A stretch of 7,809 nt of DNA, taken from contig CAJBPC010000153.1 in the NCBI GenBank assembly GCA_903957405.1, positions 1 to 7,809 on the forward strand. The letters are read 5' to 3'. The DNA comes from an uncultured bacterium (lineage in GTDB: Bacteria; Bacteroidota; Bacteroidia; Chitinophagales; Chitinophagaceae). A program made the translations under genes and the position numbers. The number at the start of each line of letters is the position of its first letter. Position 1 is the stretch's first letter. Below the pieces are notes generated by a model. The model saw nothing but the letters and a program-made list of their open reading frames with translations. It was not told the DNA's origin and searched no databases. Below, piece after piece: positions 1 to 6,060 of this stretch.

Positions 1-6
1 GACCTG

Positions 7-47
7 TAATCGCTGTAATGCAGCAATGTCATGCCTTTCAGCGATTA
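7..47. repeat. Perfect 9-bp inverted repeat, 23-nt loop
   Basis: TAATCGCTG at 7-15 is the exact reverse complement of CAGCGATTA at 39-47. The loop is long (23 nt) and there is no T-run beside it, so it is not a typical intrinsic terminator. It overlaps the possible minus-strand start at 32. Its role is unknown; it could be an operator or part of an RNA structure. Confidence 0.45.
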
Positions 48-88
48 TGTCTAGATATGAAAGACCTATTGTAATCCTTCATTCTTCT

Positions 89-113
89 GAAACCCTTTGC
101 TGGCAAGGGTTTC
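89..113. repeat. Perfect 9-bp hairpin, 7-nt loop
   Basis: GAAACCCTT at 89-97 pairs exactly with AAGGGTTTC at 105-113 around the loop TGCTGGC. It lies about 100 bp downstream of the minus-strand DUF4286 gene, so it could end or stabilise that transcript. No U-tract follows on either strand, so a classical rho-independent terminator is not supported. Confidence 0.5.
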
Positions 114-198
114 GCAGATAAATTCTCTGAAACCTTCGCCCATGGCTACTTTCAGGATGCAGGTATATCATGATTTCCTAACGTCAGTGCGGGATTTA

Positions 199-207
199 TT
201 ATCCACA
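199..207 (+). promoter_or_regulatory. Single DnaA-box-like 9-mer
   Basis: TTATCCACA matches the strict DnaA-box consensus TTATNCACA. It lies immediately beyond the stop codon of the DUF4286 gene. Only one perfect copy was seen in the window, with no clustered boxes or AT-rich unwinding element, so this is not an origin. It may be chance or an isolated DnaA-binding site. Confidence 0.2.
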
Positions 208-208
208 A

Positions 209-514
209 TCAGTTGATAACTTCCATCAGTGTTCGGAACGCAAAGACGCGGTCACCCCATTTTTCATAGGCTTTTTCGCGCATCTCTGCGGCGAATTCAG
301 CAATATAGGTATCATAGGAAGTTCTCATTTGGCAGAAATATTGAATCGCATAGGTAATACCATCAGATTCATCGGTGTCAAGCAGACGCAGGATCCTGAA
401 ATCAGAAAACAGCCTTGTGGATATCAACTCTGGGATATGTGTTTCCCTCATCCATATGAGCCATTCGGTTTCGATATCGTGGCTAACTTTACTGGTGACA
501 TTATAAATGAACAT
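209..514 (-). CDS. DUF4286 family protein
   Basis: A 101-residue protein of the DUF4286 family, small soluble proteins common in Bacteroidota whose function is unknown. Features that I recognise as typical are the start MFIYNVT, the W-x-x-W-M-x-x-x-H-I-P segment (residues 18-28), G-I-T-Y-A-I-Q-Y near 52-59, and the C-terminal K-W-G-D-R-V-F-x-F-R-T-L-M-E (85-98). There is no signal peptide or membrane segment; the short alpha/beta make-up looks like a ferredoxin-like, stress-responsive-barrel-type fold, which is inference. The open frame extends upstream to 577, but that part has no family similarity and would overlap the region ahead of the divergent ExoIII gene, so the ATG at 514 is chosen. 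There is no clear Shine-Dalgarno sequence. It is separated by 74 bp from the divergently transcribed exonuclease gene; whether they share control is unknown. Confidence 0.85.
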   Translation of the reverse strand: MFIYNVTSKVSHDIETEWLIWMRETHIPELISTRLFSDFRILRLLDTDESDGITYAIQYFCQMRTSYDTYIAEFAAEMREKAYEKWGDRVFAFRTLMEVIN

Positions 515-588
515 ATTTCTGCGTTGAGTGAGTGCAAAGAAACAAAGAAGATGATGCCGGTAACGGGTCATTGGCATATTTTTATACC

Positions 589-1356
589 ATGAGGATCATA
601 AGTTACAATGTCAACGGCATACGTGCGGCCATGAAGAAAGGGTTTGTTGATTGGCTGAAGACGGATCCTGCCGATGTGATCTGCATCCAGGAAACAAAGG
701 CTGAACGCGATAACGTCAACCATGCCTTGTTCGCTGAATTGGGATACAAGGATTATTGGTTCAGTGCAAAAAAACGCGGCTATAGTGGTGTGGCAGTACT
801 CACGAAGGTAGCGCCTGATCATGTGCAATATGGGCATGGCTATGCCCAGAGTGATGAAGAGGGAAGGGTCATTCAGCTTGACTTTGGAGATATTCGCTTG
901 ATCAATGCATACTTCCCATCAGGAACCTCCGGTGATGAAAGGCAAGGGTACAAATACCAGTGGCTGGAAGAAATGTCTTCTTACCTTGAAGGCCTAAAGG
1001 CCACAAATACGAAACTGATCCTGTGCGGAGATTATAACATTGCACATGGGGAGATCGACATTCACGATCCGAAGGGCAATAAGAAGTCATCTGGCTTTCT
1101 ACCGGAGGAGCGCGAATGGATGTCTGCTTTTTTTGCTAGAGGATGGGTTGACACGTTGAGGCAATTCGATTCCTCCCCCGGTAGGTATACCTGGTGGAGC
1201 CAACGATTTCCATCCGTTCGTTTGCAAAACAAGGGATGGAGGATAGATTACATTAACGTGACGGAGCCTCTGAAGGCTTCACTGAAGGCTGTGGATATAT
1301 ACCCTGATGTCAAGCATAGCGATCACTGTCCTGTCTATCTCGAGTTTGACATTTGA
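589..1356 (+). CDS. xth: Exodeoxyribonuclease III (AP endonuclease, ExoIII/APE1 family)
   Basis: A 255-residue cytoplasmic base-excision-repair enzyme. It cleaves the backbone 5' of abasic sites, removes 3'-blocking groups and degrades duplex DNA 3' to 5', using Mg2+. The endonuclease/exonuclease/phosphatase fold fills the protein. Expected catalytic residues are all present: N7 in SYNVNG, the metal ligand E35 in QETK, Y108 in NAYFPSG, D148 and N150 in GDYN, D220 in WRIDYI, and the D245-H246 pair in SDHCPV near the C-terminus. Length is normal for the family. The frame is open back to 532, but the first 19 codons do not resemble the family, and the ATG at 589 gives the standard start MRIISYNVNG. 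No Shine-Dalgarno sequence is seen, as is usual in Bacteroidota. It is divergent from DUF4286 and convergent with the metH genes, so it is probably a single-gene unit. Confidence 0.96.
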   Translation: MRIISYNVNGIRAAMKKGFVDWLKTDPADVICIQETKAERDNVNHALFAELGYKDYWFSAKKRGYSGVAVLTKVAPDHVQYGHGYAQSDEEGRVIQLDFGDIRLINAYFPSGTSGDERQGYKYQWLEEMSSYLEGLKATNTKLILCGDYNIAHGEIDIHDPKGNKKSSGFLPEEREWMSAFFARGWVDTLRQFDSSPGRYTWWSQRFPSVRLQNKGWRIDYINVTEPLKASLKAVDIYPDVKHSDHCPVYLEFDI

Positions 1357-1389
1357 TCCAAGGGTGGGTTTACATCAATGGACATAAAG

Positions 1390-1422
1390 CCATGGAGAGG
1401 CATCCATATGACTATTCCATGG
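1390..1422. repeat. Inverted repeat at the convergent exoIII/metH 3' ends
   Basis: CCATGGA (1390-1396) pairs with TCCATGG (1416-1422), a 7-bp stem with a 19-nt loop. It spans the stop codon of the minus-strand metH gene and lies 33 bp past the ExoIII stop. It could act as a shared, bidirectional 3'-end structure, but both arms contain the self-complementary CCATGG and there is no T-run, so terminator function is weakly supported. Confidence 0.25.
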
Positions 1423-4102
1423 AAGGCCTTAGCCATTTTGCCATTTCTTCACGTTCCATTCCTTTGCGTACTTTGTAATCCTCGAACTGATCCTTATCAA
1501 TCTTACCAATTCCGAAGTATTTTGAGTCGGGATGTGCGATATACCATCCGCATACCGATGAAGCCGGGTACATGGCAAGCGACTCGGTGAGGCTTATGCC
1601 CACTTGTTTGGTAGCATCGAGGAGCTGGAAGAGTTTAATTTTTTCGGTGTGGTCAGGGCAGGCCGGATATCCGGGTGCCGGTCTTATGCCGTGATAGGCT
1701 TCACTGATCATTTCTTCATTGCTGAGTTCCTCATTAGGCGCATATCCCCAGTATTCCCTTCGGGCAAGGTGATGCAAGCATTCTGCGAAGGCTTCCGCCA
1801 AACGGTCTGCCAGGGCTTGCAGGATGATCTTGCTATAATCATCGTGTTGTGCTTCAAAAGTTTTGATATGCGGCTCAATGCCGTCAATGGTCACGGCAAA
1901 GGCTCCTATGTGGTCTTGTATGGCGGCTTCTGCCGGAGCGATGAAATCCGCCAGGGAGAAATTTGGTTGACCGGCAGCTTTCTTGGCCTGTTGGCGCATG
2001 AATTCTAGATGCACCACTTCGTCCGGGCCTTCCTGTTCTACCAATAAGGTTACGGTATCCCTACCATTGCTGTTCGCAGGCCAAAATCCGATGACGGCAT
2101 TGGCCTCCAGCCATTTTTCCCGGATGATCTGGTCAAGCATCAGACGGGCATCATCATACAATTTCGAGGCTTCCTTGCCGATCACTTCGTCTGTGAGCAA
2201 GTCAGGGAATTTCCCGCCCATTTCCCATGCAATGAAGAAAGGTCCCCAGTCGATGAACCTGGATATTTGCTTCAGGCTGAAGCTTTTGAAGACACGTTTC
2301 CCCGTGAAAGATGGTGTCACGGGCCGGTAATTATCCCAATCGATCTTTTGACGGTTCAATACCGCATCTTCATATCGGATCAGCTGCCGGGAGGTCTTAC
2401 GTGATTCAAAGTCACTGCGAAGGCCTTTATATTCTTTGCTGATGCTTTCCAGGAATGGTGTTTTCTGATGACCGCTGAGCAGACTACCGGCAACGGATAC
2501 ACTACGGGATGCATCCAGCACATGCACCACACCTTGATCATATTCCTCTGCGATCTTGACCGCGGTATGCATGCGGGAAGTGGTCGCACCACCGATCATC
2601 AACGGTTGCTTCATTTTGCGTCTTTTCATTTCCTGCGCGACGTGCACCATCTCATCGAGAGATGGGGTTATCAATCCGCTCAGCCCGATGATATCGACAT
2701 TGTGTTTCACTGCTTCTTCCAGGATCCTGTCAGCGGATACCATTACTCCGAGGTCAATGATCTCGTAGCCATTGCAGCCGAGCACAACGCCGACGATGTT
2801 CTTTCCGATATCATGCACGTCACCTTTCACAGTAGCCATGAGTATCTTTCCCGCGGATGATGCCTGTGCCTTTTCCAGCTCAATGAACGGTGTGAGGACT
2901 GCCACGCTTTTCTTCATGACCCTTGCACTTTTCACCACTTGCGGCAGAAACATCTTGCCGGCGCCAAACAGGTCACCCACAATGTTCATGGCATCCATCA
3001 AAGGACCCTCTATCACATCCAAAGGACGCGGGTATTGAAGTCTCGCTTCTTCCGTATCGGCATCGATGTATTCGGTGATGCCGTTGACGAGTGCGTGTTT
3101 GAGTCTTTCCTGCACCGTGTTAAGCCGCCAGCTCTCGTCTCTTTCCTGTGTTTTGCCTTTGGATTTTACCTTATCGGCGAATCTGATCAACCGCTCTGTG
3201 GCTTCGTTGTTTGCATTATTCCGGTTGAGGATGACATCCTCGCAGTATTCGCGCAGTTCGGGTTCTATTTCGTCGTAAATGACGAGCTGTCCTGCATTCA
3301 CGATCCCCATGTCCATTCCGGCCCTGATGGCATGATAGAGGAACACGGAATGCATGGATTCGCGCACGTGATCGTTGCCGCGGAAGGAGAATGACAGATT
3401 GCTGACGCCGCCACTGATCTTCACCAATGGGAATTTTTGCTTGATGACGCGGGTGGCTTCTATGAAATCGACGGCGTAGTTGTTGTGCTCTTCCAGTCCT
3501 GTGGCGACAGCGAAAATGTTAAGGTCGAAGATGATGTCTTGTGGCGGGAATCCTACTTCCTCTGTGAGGATCCTGTAAGCCCTCTCCGCAATGGTGATCC
3601 TTCTCTTCAGATCGTCCGCCTGTCCATCTTCGTCGAATGCCATGACGATCACTGCTGCGCCATAGCTTCGGCAGATGACGGCCTGTTCGATGAATTTTGC
3701 TTCTCCCTCTTTCAGTGAAATGGAGTTGACGATGCATTTGCCCTGCACGCATTTCAGTCCCGCCTCGATGATGCTGAACTTGGAAGAGTCGATCATGACG
3801 GGTATGCGGGCAATATCCGGTTCGCTCTGCAGTTGGTTGAGGAAAGTGACCATGGCCAGCTCGCCATCCAGCAAGGCATCGTCCATGTTCACATCAAGGA
3901 TCTGTGCGCCGCTCTCTACCTGTTGACGGGCGACGGTCAGTGCCTCTTCATATAGGCCATCACGGATAAGTCTCGCGAATTTCTTCGAGCCGGTGACATT
4001 TGTCCTTTCGCCAATGTTGACGAAGTTTGTCTCCGGGCGGATCACCAATGGCTCCAGTCCTGCCAGTCGGAGGTATGGTTTTATGATGGATGGTGTAGTC
4101 AT
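1412..4102 (-). CDS. metH: Cobalamin-dependent methionine synthase, C-terminal part (folate, cap, B12 and activation domains)
   Basis: This 896-residue protein corresponds to E. coli MetH without its first domain. Domains in order: pterin (methyl-tetrahydrofolate) binding, about 22-285, with FVNIGERTNVTGS at 27-39, the D-V-N-M-D motif at 70-74 and MIDSS at 103-107; helical B12 cap, about 325-410; B12-binding Rossmann domain, about 415-545, with the D-x-H-x-x-G motif at 428-433, whose H430 should be the lower cobalt ligand; and the AdoMet-dependent reactivation domain, about 585-885, with R-P-A-P-G-Y-P-A-C-P-D-H at 807-818. All key motifs are intact. It lacks the zinc/homocysteine domain, which is encoded by the gene 86 bp upstream, so the two are expected to work as a complex. 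The frame is open back to 4327, but that extension has no family similarity; ATG 4102, after an A-rich AAAAGA stretch, gives the natural domain start. The extension frame is relevant to the possible frameshift at 4237-4243. Confidence 0.95.
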   Translation of the reverse strand: MTTPSIIKPYLRLAGLEPLVIRPETNFVNIGERTNVTGSKKFARLIRDGLYEEALTVARQQVESGAQILDVNMDDALLDGELAMVTFLNQLQSEPDIARIPVMIDSSKFSIIEAGLKCVQGKCIVNSISLKEGEAKFIEQAVICRSYGAAVIVMAFDEDGQADDLKRRITIAERAYRILTEEVGFPPQDIIFDLNIFAVATGLEEHNNYAVDFIEATRVIKQKFPLVKISGGVSNLSFSFRGNDHVRESMHSVFLYHAIRAGMDMGIVNAGQLVIYDEIEPELREYCEDVILNRNNANNEATERLIRFADKVKSKGKTQERDESWRLNTVQERLKHALVNGITEYIDADTEEARLQYPRPLDVIEGPLMDAMNIVGDLFGAGKMFLPQVVKSARVMKKSVAVLTPFIELEKAQASSAGKILMATVKGDVHDIGKNIVGVVLGCNGYEIIDLGVMVSADRILEEAVKHNVDIIGLSGLITPSLDEMVHVAQEMKRRKMKQPLMIGGATTSRMHTAVKIAEEYDQGVVHVLDASRSVSVAGSLLSGHQKTPFLESISKEYKGLRSDFESRKTSRQLIRYEDAVLNRQKIDWDNYRPVTPSFTGKRVFKSFSLKQISRFIDWGPFFIAWEMGGKFPDLLTDEVIGKEASKLYDDARLMLDQIIREKWLEANAVIGFWPANSNGRDTVTLLVEQEGPDEVVHLEFMRQQAKKAAGQPNFSLADFIAPAEAAIQDHIGAFAVTIDGIEPHIKTFEAQHDDYSKIILQALADRLAEAFAECLHHLARREYWGYAPNEELSNEEMISEAYHGIRPAPGYPACPDHTEKIKLFQLLDATKQVGISLTESLAMYPASSVCGWYIAHPDSKYFGIGKIDKDQFEDYKVRKGMEREEMAKWLRPSME

Positions 4103-4188
4103 TCTTTTAATTTGTTGGAGTGTGACGGGATAGTAGCATCGGAGTATGCGGCAAATGGCGAGTCTATGACTTTGACGGTGTGCATACC

Positions 4189-5220
4189 CTAATCTGCCAA
4201 CACTTTTTCCATGACAGGCAATGGCCTGGGTTTTATCTTTTTTACGTGTTCCGCGATATGCCTTATATGGTCTGGTGTGGTGCCGCAGCAACCGCCGACA
4301 ATATTCACGAATCCTTCTTGCGCCCATTCTTCAATATGATGGGCCGTTTCTGCGGGCGTTTCATCGTATTCACCCATGGCATTAGGCAGTCCCGCATTGG
4401 GATATGCAGACGTATAGCATCCCGCTATCTGCGATAACTCCTTAATATGTGCCCGCATCTGATCCGCACCCAGGGCGCAGTTAAGTCCGATGCTCAATGG
4501 CTCGGCATGCTGCACGGAAGTGTAGAACGCTTCCAGTGTTTGTCCGCTGAGTGTCCGTCCTGATGCATCGGTGATGGTGCCGCTGATCAAAAGGGGAAGT
4601 GATTTTTTACCGATATCCCGGAAGAATTTTTTTACCGCATAGATGGCTGCCTTGGCATTCAAGGTGTCGAAGATGGTCTCGATCAGCAGCAGGTCGACCC
4701 CGCCATCCACCAAAGCTTTGACCTGTTCGTAATAGGCATCCGCCACTTCGTCAAAAGTGATGGAACGATATCCCGGATTGTTCACGTCGGGCGAGAGCGA
4801 TAAGGTTTTATTCATGGGGCCTATCGCGCCTGCGACAAAAGGTCCTGCAGTATCCCGCTTTTCGGGGTGCCTGTCCAGGAAAGTCTCTACCGCTTCTTTG
4901 GCGCAATTGACAGCGGCGATATTGAGTTCATAAGCCAGCTTGCTCATCTGGTAGTCTGCCAAAGAAACAGACTGTGCATTGAAAGTATTGGTTTCGATGA
5001 TGTCGGCGCCCGCTTCGAGGTATTCGAGGTGTATCGCTTTGATGATATCCGGCTGGGTGATGGAAAGCAGGTCGTTATTGCCCTTTAGGTCGGATGGCCA
5101 TTGGGCGAACCGGCTTCCCCGGTAGTCTTCCTCTTGCAGCTTGTATCGCTGTATCATCGTGCCCATGGCCCCATCGATGATGAGAATTTTTTCGTTAAGG
5201 AGATCCCGAATGTCTTTCAT
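4189..5220 (-). CDS. metH: Homocysteine S-methyltransferase subunit of split methionine synthase (MetH N-terminal domain)
   Basis: A 343-residue TIM-barrel protein equivalent to residues 1 to about 340 of E. coli MetH. It binds zinc and homocysteine and accepts the methyl group from methylcobalamin held by the partner protein. Visible motifs are D-G-A-M-G-T-M at 16-22, LKGNNDLL at 45-52, GADIIETNTFN at 71-81, ETIFDTLNAKAA at 181-192 and SGTITDASGRTLSGQ at 213-227. The zinc ligands are C248 in GLNCALG and the pair C311-C312 in GGCCGT. It ends in K-P-R-P-L-P, matching the linker P-R-K-L-P of one-chain MetH, so the stop lies at the domain boundary and not inside a domain. ATG 5220 gives the usual MetH start (MKDIRDLLNEKILIIDGAMG); the open extension to 5280 has no similarity. 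It is first in the two-gene metH unit, behind its own promoter candidate and a roughly 165-nt leader. An in-frame slippery heptamer occurs at codons 326-328. Confidence 0.94.
   Translation of the reverse strand: MKDIRDLLNEKILIIDGAMGTMIQRYKLQEEDYRGSRFAQWPSDLKGNNDLLSITQPDIIKAIHLEYLEAGADIIETNTFNAQSVSLADYQMSKLAYELNIAAVNCAKEAVETFLDRHPEKRDTAGPFVAGAIGPMNKTLSLSPDVNNPGYRSITFDEVADAYYEQVKALVDGGVDLLLIETIFDTLNAKAAIYAVKKFFRDIGKKSLPLLISGTITDASGRTLSGQTLEAFYTSVQHAEPLSIGLNCALGADQMRAHIKELSQIAGCYTSAYPNAGLPNAMGEYDETPAETAHHIEEWAQEGFVNIVGGCCGTTPDHIRHIAEHVKKIKPRPLPVMEKVLAD
4215..4243 (-). promoter_or_regulatory. Candidate -1 ribosomal frameshift site (slippery heptamer plus hairpin)
   Basis: On the minus strand, codons 326-328 of the homocysteine methyltransferase gene read GTA AAA AAG, giving A_AAA_AAG (4243-4237) in the phase required for tandem -1 slippage; the same heptamer is used in E. 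coli dnaX. After 8 nt follows a CAGGC-CATT-GCCTG hairpin (4228-4215), at a distance usual for a stimulator. A -1 shift enters the frame of the downstream metH gene, which stays open from 4327 to its stop at 1412. The fused product would have about 1269 residues, with 45 linker residues not seen in either separate protein. The stem is short, no upstream Shine-Dalgarno-like stimulator is obvious, and the linker looks unlike a conserved MetH linker. Function is inference. Confidence 0.3.
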
Positions 5221-5233
5221 GAATAAGCTATTC
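5221..5233 (-). repeat. Small hairpin directly upstream of the metH start codon
   Basis: GAATA (5221-5225) and TATTC (5229-5233) form a 5-bp stem with a 3-nt loop ending at the base before the ATG at 5220. It occupies the place where a ribosome binding site would be. It is AU-rich and weak, so it may be incidental or may modulate initiation. Confidence 0.25.
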
Positions 5234-5387
5234 TTTGAGTGAATGATCTTGATAGCCAGATTCGGGAGCATGAATAACAAACAGGCACATGGCGGGATGG
5301 GGAATCTCCGATGATGCTGTTTATTAGTTCAGTCGTTCCCTGGTTGGCAGGATGGACAGGCCGAACAATAAACAAATCCGCCTGTCG
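5221..5387 (-). promoter_or_regulatory. Putative structured 5' leader of the metH genes
   Basis: From the predicted promoter, transcription should begin near 5387, leaving about 167 nt before the metH start. The first bases form GACAGGC (5386-5380) pairing with GCCTGTC (5361-5355), a perfect 7-bp stem with an 18-nt loop. A second copy of the 3' arm, GCCTGT, occurs at 5286-5281, so the 5' arm could pair in two mutually exclusive ways. A further 5-bp pairing, GGGAA (5340-5336) with TTCCC (5304-5300), is possible, and GCATCATCG occurs twice (5394-5386 and 5317-5309). I see no B12-box sequence of a cobalamin riboswitch and no full S-box (SAM-I) core, only a short CTATCAAGA resembling part of one. 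A regulatory RNA is possible but not shown. Confidence 0.3.
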
Positions 5388-5393
5388 ATGATG

Positions 5394-5424
5394 CAAAAAT
5401 ATCATCAATTTCCCGTAATACAAT
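5394..5424 (-). promoter_or_regulatory. Bacteroidota-type promoter for the metH genes
   Basis: TATTTTTG (5401-5394) matches the Bacteroidota -7 consensus TAnnTTTG exactly. ATTG (5424-5421) lies 19 bp upstream at the place of the -33 TTTG element. It begins just past the recR stop codon and points towards metH. GATGAT and ATCATC (positions 5406-5401 and 5392-5387) form an inverted repeat around the -7 element, which could be a repressor site. This is a consensus match only. Confidence 0.55.
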
Positions 5425-5427
5425 GCG

Positions 5428-6045
5428 TCATCGCATGACATATCTATCGATGGGCAAGCGATTCTGAAGACTTCTGGCCAAAGTCATCTCATCCGCATAT
5501 TCCAATTCACCGCCGAATGCGATGCCTCTGGCAATGGTGGTGACCTTGACGGGGAAGTCTGTCAGTTTCTTTTGGATATAGTAAATGGTGGTATCTCCCT
5601 GAATAGTGGGACTCAATGCGAAAATCAGTTCCTCGATGTCTCCTGTCTGTACCCGTTGAATGAGGGATTCTATGTTCAATTGATCCGGACCGACACCGTC
5701 GAGTGGGGAGATGATCCCTCCCAAGACATGATACCGGCCATTGAATTGTTGGGTACTCTCGATGGCGATCACATCTCGGATGCTCTCGACTACACAGATG
5801 AGTTCTTTTTTCCGCGACGCATTCCTGCAGATGGAGCATGCATCCGAATCGGATATATTATGGCAGTGTTTACAGAAACGAATGTCCAGACGCACCCGTG
5901 CGATGGTTTCACTGAATGACTTGACTTCTGACTCGTCTTGTTTGAGTAAGTGAAGAACCAAGCGCAGGGCTGTTTTTCGGCCAATACCCGGCAGCCGGCT
6001 GAATGCATTCACGGCGGATTCAAGCAGTTCGGATGAGAATTGCAT
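5428..6045 (-). CDS. recR: Recombination mediator protein RecR
   Basis: A 205-residue RecR of normal length. With RecO it helps load RecA onto SSB-coated single-stranded DNA in gap repair; RecR forms ring-shaped oligomers on DNA. Domain order is typical: an N-terminal helix-hairpin-helix with L-P-G-I-G-R-K-T-A (18-26); a zinc finger with C58-x2-C61 and C70-x2-C73; a Toprim domain, about 81-175, including C-V-V-E-S (84-88, E87) and G-G-x-x-S-P-L-D-G (109-117); and the C-terminal G-I-A-F-G-G-E-L-E-Y-A-D (174-185) segment. The ATG at 6045 gives the standard start with the short leading helix. It follows the lipoprotein gene by 15 bp on the same strand, so the two are probably co-transcribed. The metH promoter candidate begins immediately beyond its stop. 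Confidence 0.97.
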   Translation of the reverse strand: MQFSSELLESAVNAFSRLPGIGRKTALRLVLHLLKQDESEVKSFSETIARVRLDIRFCKHCHNISDSDACSICRNASRKKELICVVESIRDVIAIESTQQFNGRYHVLGGIISPLDGVGPDQLNIESLIQRVQTGDIEELIFALSPTIQGDTTIYYIQKKLTDFPVKVTTIARGIAFGGELEYADEMTLARSLQNRLPIDRYVMR

Positions 6046-6060
6046 GCTGTAAAGTTACGG

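Larger units (their letters stand above)
1..208. other. Intergenic or edge region without a supported gene
   Basis: No convincing gene is visible. On the minus strand an ATG at 32 opens a frame that runs off the left edge (MTLLHYSDYR...); it could be the start of a downstream gene, but eleven residues are too few to identify it. A 25-codon minus-strand ORF (66-143) resembles no family I know and contains one of the inverted repeats, so I treat it as chance. The region does hold two perfect 9-bp inverted repeats (7-47 and 89-113), a 9-bp direct repeat TCTGAAACC (86-94 and 126-134), and a DnaA-box match at 199-207. Confidence 0.5.

Noticed and set aside
66..143. 25-codon minus-strand ORF starting MGEGFREF
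   Set aside because: It is very short, has no recognisable family and contains an inverted repeat; probably chance.
577..584. TATTTTTA as a -7 promoter element for the ExoIII gene
   Set aside because: It differs from TAnnTTTG at the last base, has no -33 partner at the right distance and lies only 4 bp before the ATG, so transcription would start inside the gene.
1604..3926. Plus-strand ORFs of 83 to 151 codons opposite metH
   Set aside because: They are antisense shadows of a gene with complete conserved motifs, and their translations show no family features.
4103..4327. N-terminal extension of the large metH frame (75 codons)
   Set aside because: It overlaps the upstream gene, begins at a non-family start and has no MetH similarity. 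It is kept only as the frame that a -1 shift would use.
5221..5427. SAM-I or cobalamin riboswitch upstream of metH
   Set aside because: Only a short CTATCAAGA resembles part of an S-box and no B12-box motif was found; the rest of either core is absent. It is recorded as an unassigned leader.
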